NCBI GenBank assembly: GCA_023261915.1
Contig: JALRFT010000100.1
Coordinates: forward strand, 1-5,522
DNA from: Acidimicrobiales bacterium
GTDB lineage: Bacteria; Actinomycetota; Acidimicrobiia; Acidimicrobiales; Acidimicrobilacustridaceae
Direction of reading: 5' to 3'
Length of the DNA: 5,522 nt
Shown here: piece by piece, positions 1 through 5,031 of the stretch
How positions within the stretch are numbered: position 1 is the stretch's first letter
Layout of the letters: the number at the start of each line of letters is the position of its first letter
The notes under the pieces: generated by a model
Databases searched by the model: none
What the model was told of the DNA's origin: nothing
Seen by the model: the letters and a program-made list of their open reading frames with translations, nothing else
Translations under genes and position numbers: made by a program

Positions 1-214
1 GTGCCAGTTGTCCTGCCAAGGGCACGGCTGGTTTGCCACCTGCGGAAGGGATAAGCGCTGAAAGCATCTAAGTGCGAAACCCGTTTCAAGATGAGGTCTC
101 CCACTGGGTTAACCAGGTAAGGCCCGTGGCCAGACGACCACGTTGATAGGCCGGAGGTGTAAGCGTGGTAACACGTTCAGCCGACCGGTACTAATCGGCC
201 GAGGGCTTGGATTA
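1..214 (+). rRNA. rrl: 23S ribosomal RNA, 3' end (partial)
   Basis: This is the last part of domain VI of large-subunit rRNA. Recognisable conserved stretches, in order, are GATAAGCGCTGAAAGCATCT (50-69), the GATGAGGTCTCCC segment near 90, CGTTGATAGGCCGG near 141 and ACCGGTACTAATCGGCCGAG near 184-203, all closely matching the known bacterial 23S 3' end. The gene enters from the left edge, so the peptidyl-transferase and sarcin-ricin regions lie outside. The exact 3' end is not visible. By comparison with the E. coli end, which lies about 20 bases after CTAAT, it should fall near 210-216. It is followed by 5S in the usual operon order. Confidence 0.97.
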
Positions 215-301
215 CATCGAAGCTCGTGTTCGCTATGGAGTACTCGAGGGAGCGACTTGCGTCGCACCCGCCGTCTGACGGCGGTGTCCCTTGACAAGGT
301 T
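215..301 (+). other. 23S-5S internal transcribed spacer with two hairpins
   Basis: This spacer of about 87 bases separates the two rRNAs and contains no tRNA. Two small hairpins are visible: GCGAC (252-256) with GTCGC (261-265) around a 4-base loop, and a 7-bp stem starting CCGCC (268-272) pairing with GGCGG (280-284) around a 3-base loop. Such stems in rRNA spacers usually take part in processing by RNases; that role is inferred here, not shown. Confidence 0.7.
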
Positions 302-418
302 TCCGGTGGCTATAGCGGAGGGGTCACACCCGTTCCCATTCCGAACACGGCCGTTAAGCCCTCCAGCGCCGATGGTACTTGGGAGGAGACTCCCTGGGAG
401 AGTAGGACGCCGCCGGGA
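302..418 (+). rRNA. rrf: 5S ribosomal RNA (complete)
   Basis: The sequence has the canonical bacterial 5S layout. The 5' strand TCCGGTGGC (302-310) pairs with GCCGCCGGG (409-417), with two GU wobbles, to form the terminal helix I. Between them are the conserved loop segments CACACCCGTTCCCATTCCG (starting at 325), GAACACGG, GTTAAGCCCTCCAGCGCCGA and GATGGTACTTGGG, and then the GGGAGAGTAGG segment near 396-406. The length of about 117 nt is normal. Helix I could be extended by one T-A pair (301/418), so the ends are good to within one or two bases. It is the last gene of the rRNA operon. Confidence 0.97.
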
Positions 419-428
419 TTTCGCACGT

Positions 429-454
429 AGAGAGGCCCCCTAGGGGGCCTCTCT
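429..454 (+). terminator. Probable rRNA operon terminator hairpin
   Basis: Bases 429-454 form a perfect 26-base palindrome centred on TA at 441-442, with the run of C (436-440) facing the run of G (443-447). It starts about 11 bases after the end of 5S. There is no T-tract after it (CGCGTTC follows), which is common for GC-rich actinobacterial terminators. A perfect palindrome would fold equally well in transcripts from either strand. Its position and stability make termination the most likely role. Confidence 0.82.
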
Positions 455-458
455 CGCG

Positions 459-488
459 TTCAGGGCCATGTCCACCGGCAAGTAGGGT
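459..488 (+). promoter_or_regulatory. Candidate promoter for the TPR gene
   Basis: TAGGGT at 483-488 fits the actinobacterial -10 pattern TANNNT. Eighteen bases upstream is TTCAGG (459-464), a poor -35. Start of transcription would fall near 495, almost on the GTG at 497, giving a nearly leaderless message. Alternatively the AGGG at 484-487 serves as a weak ribosome binding site 9 bases before the GTG, with transcription coming from elsewhere. The longer string GTAGGGTTC (482-490) recurs upstream of the 4966 ORF. The promoter role is an inference from pattern only. Confidence 0.3.
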
Positions 489-496
489 TCTCGGTC

Positions 497-1657
497 GTGC
501 CTGCAGATCGATCCCCCCGACGACCCAGCCGCCCAACGAGCAGTGGGTCCCGATCCACTGCTCGGTCTGGTGGCCGTGCTGGTGGGTCCCGAGCGGGCTC
601 AGCGGAGGGTCGCGGTCGGAAATCATCCACCGGAGGGGCCTCCGGGCGTGGGGTAGCGCCCCGAGGAGGTTCGAGCTCGTCGTCTGGCGCCGGGCGGTCA
701 CTCGGAGGGAGGTCCCAAGCCCCCCGGGCCCGTCAGGGCCGGTCTGCGTCAGCGGGGGACCCCTCTTCGGAGCGACCACGCAGCCGAGGGGGCGAGCCTC
801 GAGCGGTGAAGGCTCGGGCGGTTGACGCAGGAGATCCTCGAGCTGGAGCAAAGCCTCAGAGCGGACCGCCCCCGTCCGTTCGGCCCTACCCGAAACGTGA
901 ACGTGGGCTGCCCCCCTTTGTGGATCACGAAACGGAGCAGCTCGTTGAAAGAGAAATGCTCACAAAGTGCTCGGCTCCTAAGTCGTCTCCGTCGAAGGCG
1001 TCACGAGCAGGTCGCCCCCGGCGGGGACGGGCGGTGAGCGATGACGTTAGAGCCCGGCTTGCTGCCGCGACGACGCCACGCCGTGGCGACCGTCTGGCAG
1101 GTCGCCTAGCCGAGGCGGCAGATGACTTTGCTGAGGAGCATTACGACGATGCCGCTCGAATCCTCAGCGGTATCGCGAAAGAGGCTCCCCAGGTCCCCGA
1201 GGTTCGCGAGCTTCTCGGTCTGGTTCGTTATCGGCAGGGACGTTGGCGTCCGGCCGTTCGAGAACTTGAAGCGTTTCGCCAGTTGTCCAATTCAGTTGAG
1301 CAGAATGCGGTTCTTGCCGACTGCTATCGGGCGCTCGGCAACCACACCCTCGTCGCCAGCCTGTGGGAGGAATTGCGGGATGCCTCACCCGACGCTGCGC
1401 TTGTCACCGAGGGGAGGATTGTCGCTGCCGGAGATCTCGCTGATCAGGACCGCGTGCGCGACGCCATCACCCTCCTCGCCCGCGGGTGGAGGTGGCCGAA
1501 ACGACCTCAGGATCATCATCTTCGTCGGGCCTATGCGCTTGCCGATCTGTATGAACGTGCCGGCGATCTTCCCGCCGCTCGCCTGCTCTTCGAACGGGTT
1601 GCCTCCGTCGAACCGGATCTCGGCGATGCTGCCGCCAGAGCCGCCGTGCTCAGGTGA
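497..1657 (+). CDS. TPR-like protein with long basic disordered N-terminus
   Basis: The 386-residue reading frame has two unlike halves. Residues 1 to about 130 are Arg/Ser/Gly/Pro-rich, low in hydrophobics, strongly basic and probably disordered. A second basic patch lies at about 161-180. Residues about 198-386 are helical with TPR-like spacing: candidate repeats are near 200-233 (FAEEHYDDAARIL), 234-267 (GLVRYRQGRWRPAVREL), 268-301 and 341-375 (ALADLYERAGDLPAARLLF). No enzyme motif, signal peptide or membrane segment is seen, so a cytoplasmic scaffold or adaptor is the natural guess. The gene order with HAD and tlyA downstream recalls mycobacterial Rv1691, an uncharacterised TPR protein, and I recall actinobacterial relatives with similar basic N-termini. 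The GTG start is the most upstream and follows AGGG at 9 bases. ATG 956 (residue 154) or GTG 1034 (residue 180) would remove most or all of the basic region, so the N-terminus is the weakest part of this call. Confidence 0.75.
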   Translation: MPADRSPRRPSRPTSSGSRSTARSGGRAGGSRAGSAEGRGRKSSTGGASGRGVAPRGGSSSSSGAGRSLGGRSQAPRARQGRSASAGDPSSERPRSRGGEPRAVKARAVDAGDPRAGAKPQSGPPPSVRPYPKRERGLPPFVDHETEQLVEREMLTKCSAPKSSPSKASRAGRPRRGRAVSDDVRARLAAATTPRRGDRLAGRLAEAADDFAEEHYDDAARILSGIAKEAPQVPEVRELLGLVRYRQGRWRPAVRELEAFRQLSNSVEQNAVLADCYRALGNHTLVASLWEELRDASPDAALVTEGRIVAAGDLADQDRVRDAITLLARGWRWPKRPQDHHLRRAYALADLYERAGDLPAARLLFERVASVEPDLGDAAARAAVLR

Positions 1658-1660
1658 GGG

Positions 1661-1712
1661 TGGGCGGCGTGATGCCGACGAGTCGCTAGATTGGCGGTAG
1701 TGAAGCCGCCCA
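1661..1712 (+). promoter_or_regulatory. Possible alternative hairpins in the fbaB leader
   Basis: The gap between the TPR stop and the aldolase start holds two mutually exclusive pairings that share the same 3' arm. TGGGCGGC (1661-1668) pairs perfectly with GCCGCCCA (1705-1712), while GGCGG (1693-1697) pairs with CCGCC (1706-1710) around a short loop. The arm ends 3 bases before the ribosome binding site. This could be a weak terminator or attenuator, or chance in GC-rich DNA. TAGATT at 1687-1692 resembles a -10 but lacks a convincing -35. Confidence 0.22.
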
Positions 1713-1715
1713 GTC

Positions 1716-1722
1716 GAGGGAG
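1716..1722 (+). promoter_or_regulatory. Ribosome binding site deciding the fbaB GTG start
   Basis: GAGGGAG lies 5 bases before the GTG at 1728. This strong purine-rich site, together with the good match of the following residues to the FbaB N-terminus, fixes GTG rather than a later ATG as the start. Confidence 0.8.
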
Positions 1723-1727
1723 TCGTT

Positions 1728-2780
1728 GTGACTGATATTTCTGCCCTACTCGGGTCTGAAGCTGAGGAACTGTTGGGCTACCGCGTCCATGGGATCGGTC
1801 AGGACCTCCTGACCCTCCCGGGACCGGACATCATCGAGAGGGTCTACGCCCAGAGCGATCGAAACCCTCAGGTGCTTCGAAGCCTCCAAGGACTCTTCGA
1901 TTCCGGGCGATTGGGCGGGACTGGGTATGTCTCGATCCTGCCCGTTGATCAGGGCATCGAGCACACTGCGGCCGCCTCATTTGCCCCGAACCCCATCTAC
2001 TTCGACCCTGAGAACATTGTGCGACTCGCCATTGAGGGCGGGTGCAACGCTGTGGCAACGACGTTTGGTGTCATGGGGTTGATGTCGCGCCGTTACGCCC
2101 ACCGCATTCCCTTCATCGTCAAGCTCAATCACAACGAACTGCTGACGTATCCGACGTCCTACGACCAGGTCATGTTCGGATCGGTGGAGGAGGCTTGGAA
2201 TCTTGGAGCCGCCGGGGTTGGGGCGACGATCTACTTCGGCTCGGAGGAGTCGCGCCGGCAGTTGATTGAGGTGAGCGAAGCCTTCCAGCAGGCCCACGAG
2301 TTGGGCATGTTCACCGTCTTGTGGTGTTACCTGCGCAATGGGGCCTTCACAGTGGATGGTGTCAACCATGAGGATTCAGCGGATCTGACCGCTCAGGCAA
2401 ACCATCTGGGTGTGACTATTGAGGCAGACATCATCAAACAGAAGCAGCCCACGAAGAATGGGGGCTTCCCGGCCGTCAACTTCGCCAAGACGTCACCGCT
2501 TGTTTACGAGCAACTTGTCGCCGATCATCCGATCGACTGGTGCCGTTGGCAGGTAGTGAACAACTACATGGGCCGGATCGGATTGATCAACAGTGGCGGT
2601 GAGTCAAAGGGGTCCAGTGACCTCGCTGACGCTGTCCGCACTGCTGTGATCAACAAGCGGGCTGGTGGATGTGGCCTGATCTCGGGTCGGAAGGCGTTCC
2701 AGCGTCCGATGCCCGAGGGGGTCGGGCTCCTCCACGCAATCCAGGACGTGTATCTCGACGAGTCCGTCTCAATCGCCTGA
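1728..2780 (+). CDS. fbaB: Class I fructose-bisphosphate aldolase (FbaB/DhnA type)
   Basis: It cleaves fructose-1,6-bisphosphate reversibly to dihydroxyacetone phosphate and glyceraldehyde-3-phosphate through a lysine Schiff base, without metal, in the cytoplasm. The protein is 350 residues, the same length as E. coli FbaB as I recall it, and matches it from the first residues (MTDI.LLG) to the last (QDVYLD...IA). Diagnostic segments in order are GTGYVSILPVDQGIEH (64-79), SRRYAHRIPF (120-129), VKLNHNE (131-137), GATIYFGSEESRRQ (165-178), ADIIKQK (233-239), MGRIGLINSGG (281-291), INKRAGG (308-314) and GRKAF (320-324). The Schiff-base lysine is most likely Lys237 in IIKQK. The reading frame is intact and the start is GTG with a strong ribosome binding site. 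It lies 70 bases after the TPR gene on the same strand and faces the DUF1015 gene. The FbaB class is distinct from the metal-dependent class II enzyme common in actinobacteria; whether this genome has both cannot be seen here. Confidence 0.96.
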   Translation: MTDISALLGSEAEELLGYRVHGIGQDLLTLPGPDIIERVYAQSDRNPQVLRSLQGLFDSGRLGGTGYVSILPVDQGIEHTAAASFAPNPIYFDPENIVRLAIEGGCNAVATTFGVMGLMSRRYAHRIPFIVKLNHNELLTYPTSYDQVMFGSVEEAWNLGAAGVGATIYFGSEESRRQLIEVSEAFQQAHELGMFTVLWCYLRNGAFTVDGVNHEDSADLTAQANHLGVTIEADIIKQKQPTKNGGFPAVNFAKTSPLVYEQLVADHPIDWCRWQVVNNYMGRIGLINSGGESKGSSDLADAVRTAVINKRAGGCGLISGRKAFQRPMPEGVGLLHAIQDVYLDESVSIA

Positions 2781-2795
2781 CAGTCCGAACGGTGT

Positions 2796-2810
2796 GGGGC
2801 CGGGTGCCCT
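2796..2810. terminator. Weak hairpin between convergent genes
   Basis: Only 31 bases separate the fbaB stop from the stop of the opposing DUF1015 gene. GGGC (2797-2800) can pair with GCCC (2806-2809) around CGGGT, extended by one G-T wobble. There is no T-tract. It could help end transcripts from both sides, but the stem is short and the call is tentative. Confidence 0.2.
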
Positions 2811-2811
2811 C

Positions 2812-4038
2812 TCAGTCGAGTGAGCGGAAGACCATGCCGGTAGGTGGTTTGGGTGAGAAGAACGTGGACTTGGGCGGCATCCGCGTTCCACCGTTGGCGA
2901 CGGCCATTATCTGACTAATGGTCGGTGGCCGCACGAGGACGGCCGCAACGGCATTCCCTCCAGCCACCTCTTGTCTCACGAACTTCTCGGAGTGGTGGTA
3001 GCCGATTTCGCTCGCCCCAATCCGGTTGAGAGCATGCTGCAGTCGGTCGGTGTCAAAGGTTCCGAGGTCGAGCTCTGGCCGGGCACGCAACAGCCACTGC
3101 CCCCGAGCCGTGATCAGGGCCATGGCGTCTTTGGTTTCAAGGAGCGGAACCAGCTCGTGCTCGCTGACGTCCACGTTTGCGATCGTGAACCATTGCCCGA
3201 GCACGTCAATGGGGTCAGCCTCGGTAGGCCAGGTGCGGATGAGCCGGTGGATTCCATGAATCTCGACAGAGTCCGGCACTAACTCGGTTACGAGGGCGAG
3301 TACCCGATCGGCTCCCTCCACCTGGCTGCCATCGCCGACGCTTTCTTCGCGGTAGGCAAGAGCAACTCCGAGGCGGTGGTGGCCGTCGGCGACGACCACA
3401 GGATGATCAGAGAGCGCCGTGCTGATGCGGGTGATCTCCACCTCAGAGGAAATCACCCAGAGTCGGTGACGGGTGCCTCCTAGATGTGTGTCGAGTACTG
3501 GGTCCCCGGTCGGATGCAGGAGTCCGGCAAACCCCGGACTCGGGGTCAGCACCCAGATGGGGGAGAGGTTGGCCCGTGTTGCTCGTGTCAGTTCGAGACG
3601 GTCAGTGCTTGCCTTCGGGGTGGTCTGTTCGTGGGGAAGGATGTCAAGTGGGGTCAGCGTTGGTCCGCCGAGCGAGGAGTTCTCAGACGGCAATGCGAGG
3701 GCACCAATTACTCCTGTAGTCGAACGCTCCTGGCCATCACAGATCCAGTTCATGCGATGGACGTAGAGGCTCGCTGGATCCCGCCGGAGTACCCCGTCCG
3801 CACACCACTGGCGGAATCGATCTCCCGCGTCTCGATAGTCGGACGCCACACCGCCTCCGGCAGCCATCACCGACGGGGCAACGGGAAGGTCGATGGCGAC
3901 GACGTTGTGCGGATCCCGCTCCAGCAGGCTGTCCCGCTCGTCGTCGTTCAACACGTCGTATGGGGGAGCCAAGACCGCTGGCGTGTCCAATGCGGAGTCG
4001 GAGTAGCGCAGGCCCTCAAAGGGGGCGAGGTCGGCCAT
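2812..4038 (-). CDS. DUF1015 family protein (COG4198-like)
   Basis: A 408-residue soluble protein with the family's hallmark segments: APPYDV (24-29) near the N-terminus, HEQT (136-139), VVVADGHHRLG (214-224) in the middle and MPPKSTFFSPKPPTG (387-401) at the C-terminus. The length is typical and the frame is intact. The family's function is not established. The DGHHR segment resembles the motif of ParB/sulfiredoxin-fold proteins, some of which are nucleotide-dependent kinases, including the archaeal free-serine kinase SerK. A small-molecule kinase role is therefore a reasonable but unproven guess. No signal peptide or membrane helix is seen. The ATG start is supported by AGGAAG 5 bases upstream on the minus strand. 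It is divergent from the HAD gene, with at least 42 bases between starts, and convergent with fbaB, so it is transcribed alone within this window. Plus-strand reading frames across it are antisense shadows. Confidence 0.92.
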   Translation of the reverse strand: MADLAPFEGLRYSDSALDTPAVLAPPYDVLNDDERDSLLERDPHNVVAIDLPVAPSVMAAGGGVASDYRDAGDRFRQWCADGVLRRDPASLYVHRMNWICDGQERSTTGVIGALALPSENSSLGGPTLTPLDILPHEQTTPKASTDRLELTRATRANLSPIWVLTPSPGFAGLLHPTGDPVLDTHLGGTRHRLWVISSEVEITRISTALSDHPVVVADGHHRLGVALAYREESVGDGSQVEGADRVLALVTELVPDSVEIHGIHRLIRTWPTEADPIDVLGQWFTIANVDVSEHELVPLLETKDAMALITARGQWLLRARPELDLGTFDTDRLQHALNRIGASEIGYHHSEKFVRQEVAGGNAVAAVLVRPPTISQIMAVANGGTRMPPKSTFFSPKPPTGMVFRSLD

Positions 4039-4043
4039 GAATG

Positions 4044-4049
4044 CTTCCT
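4044..4049 (-). promoter_or_regulatory. Ribosome binding site of the DUF1015 gene
   Basis: On the minus strand this reads AGGAAG, 5 bases before the ATG ending at 4038. It supports that start. Confidence 0.65.
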
Positions 4050-4080
4050 ATCAGGTATCCGAGAGTGGCCGGGGCCAGAG

Positions 4081-4917
4081 ATGCAGTTGGCACAAGACTC
4101 GACGGTTGCGCAGTGCACCGGCGTGCGAGTATCTGCTGTGCCGTTTGCGATTGATCTCGATGGTGTCCTCTGGCTCGGTGGGGAGCCCCTCCCCGGCGCG
4201 GTGGAGGCGATTGGCCTTCTTCGTCAATCGGGCGAAGCGATTGCCTTTGTCACAAATCATTCACAGCATCGACGAGGGGACATCGCTCAACGGCTGGCAG
4301 GCATTGGAGTTGACGCGGGCAACGACGTGATCTCCTCAGCCATGGCGGTTTCAGCGCTCGTCGCTCGGGGTGAGCGAGTGTTCCCCTTCGCCGGGCCTGG
4401 TGTCATTGAGGCGCTCGAGGCCAGTGAGGTCGAGGTTCTCCCCGACGGGAACGGAGCCGATGCCGTAGTGGTCGGACGTCACGAAGATCTCTCGTGGGAG
4501 CGCCTGACGAGCGCTGCTCGTGCAGTGCGGAGCGGTGCACGTTTCATTGCAACGAACCTCGATCCCAGTTACCCGACCGCTCGCGGTGTCGAACCGGGCA
4601 CAGGGGCAATCGTTGCGGCGGTGGAGGTCGCTGCAGGGCGGCCTGTAGACGCCGTCGCCGGAAAGCCACACGAAGCCATAGCGAGCATCGTCCGGGCCCA
4701 TCTCGGCGACTCGGGGTGGGTGATCGGGGACATGCCGAGCACCGACGGCGCCTTGGCGACGCAGCTCGGCTGGGGCTTCTCGCTCGTCGTGAGCGCTGCG
4801 ACTCCTCGGCTTGACCGATCCGGCGATCGGGAACCTGACCTCACCTCAGGCAGTCTCCTCGAGGCCGTCACCGCGCTCCTCGGGGGCGAGCGCCTGCTCG
4901 AGGGTCCTGCCCACTGA
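4081..4917 (+). CDS. HAD superfamily IIA (NagD-like) phosphatase
   Basis: This is a cytoplasmic phosphatase, expected to hydrolyse a small phosphorylated metabolite through an aspartyl-phosphate intermediate. All four HAD motifs are visible: motif I AIDLDGVLW with nucleophile Asp25 and acid/base Asp27; motif II VTNHS with Thr58; motif III GKPHE with Lys195; and motif IV GDMPSTD (216-222) with Asp217 and Asp222. The segment ATNLDPSYPT (157-166) and the 278-residue length fit the class with a C2 cap, such as NagD and mycobacterial Rv1692, which is reported to act on glycerol-3-phosphate. Its place before tlyA also matches Rv1692, so that substrate or phosphoglycolate is the best inference. The start is uncertain. 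ATG 4081 gives 24 residues before motif I; GTG 4123 or GTG 4138 would give a shorter, more usual N-terminus; none has a strong ribosome binding site. The frame stays open upstream to about 3484, but that part is antisense to DUF1015 and not part of the gene. Confidence 0.9.
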   Translation: MQLAQDSTVAQCTGVRVSAVPFAIDLDGVLWLGGEPLPGAVEAIGLLRQSGEAIAFVTNHSQHRRGDIAQRLAGIGVDAGNDVISSAMAVSALVARGERVFPFAGPGVIEALEASEVEVLPDGNGADAVVVGRHEDLSWERLTSAARAVRSGARFIATNLDPSYPTARGVEPGTGAIVAAVEVAAGRPVDAVAGKPHEAIASIVRAHLGDSGWVIGDMPSTDGALATQLGWGFSLVVSAATPRLDRSGDREPDLTSGSLLEAVTALLGGERLLEGPAH

Positions 4918-4930
4918 CCGCTTCCGATCG

Positions 4931-4959
4931 TTGCGTGGTGGAGGGCCTCACCGTAGGGT
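4931..4959 (+). promoter_or_regulatory. Candidate promoter before the short ORF and tlyA
   Basis: TTGCGT (4931-4936) and TAGGGT (4954-4959) are separated by exactly 17 bases and resemble -35 and TANNNT -10 elements. The start of transcription is predicted near 4966, which is the A of an ATG, so the message could be leaderless, as is frequent in actinobacteria. It would let tlyA be expressed apart from the HAD gene. This rests on pattern only. Confidence 0.35.
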
Positions 4960-4965
4960 TCAACC

Positions 4966-5031
4966 ATGTCCTTCGCGGATGGTGACGCTGCCCAAGTCGC
5001 TGTGAGGTCACGTCGCACGGAGATCATCTAG
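4966..5031 (+). CDS. Possible 21-residue leader ORF before tlyA
   Basis: An ATG opens a 21-codon frame (MSFADGDAAQ...RRTEII) whose TAG stop (5029-5031) shares its G with the GTG start of tlyA, an arrangement typical of translational coupling. Initiation could be leaderless from the candidate promoter just upstream, or use the AGGG at 4955-4958, 7 bases away. Mycobacteria also carry a small uncharacterised gene (Rv1693) between the HAD phosphatase and tlyA, but it is longer (about 58 residues from memory) and I cannot show homology. No domain is recognisable. It may be a real micropeptide, a coupling leader or chance. Confidence 0.35.
   Translation: MSFADGDAAQVAVRSRRTEII
5019..5022 (+). promoter_or_regulatory. 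Ribosome binding site of tlyA
   Basis: GGAG lies 8 bases before the GTG at 5031 and inside the end of the short ORF. It supports GTG 5031 as the tlyA start over the internal ATG at residue 12, which would cut into the S4 domain. Confidence 0.65.

Noticed and set aside
291..316. TTGACA followed by TATAGC, resembling a promoter before 5S
   Set aside because: The spacing is only 14 bases and TATAGC is part of the conserved 5S sequence.
143..430. Open frame of 95 codons across the 23S end and 5S
   Set aside because: It runs through structural rRNA genes and is a chance frame.
354..851. Minus-strand frame of 165 codons
   Set aside because: It overlaps the 5S rRNA and its terminator and mirrors the low-complexity TPR N-terminus; no recognisable protein.
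1122..1700. Second plus-strand frame within the TPR gene
   Set aside because: An out-of-frame shadow; the TPR-like heptad and alanine patterns occur only in the 497 frame.
1977..2369. Minus-strand frame opposite fbaB
   Set aside because: fbaB is intact and matches its family over its full length; the antisense frame shows no known features.
3484..4080. Plus-strand open frame running in frame into the HAD gene
   Set aside because: It lies opposite the well-supported DUF1015 gene and its translation shows no family features; the HAD motifs begin only after 4150.
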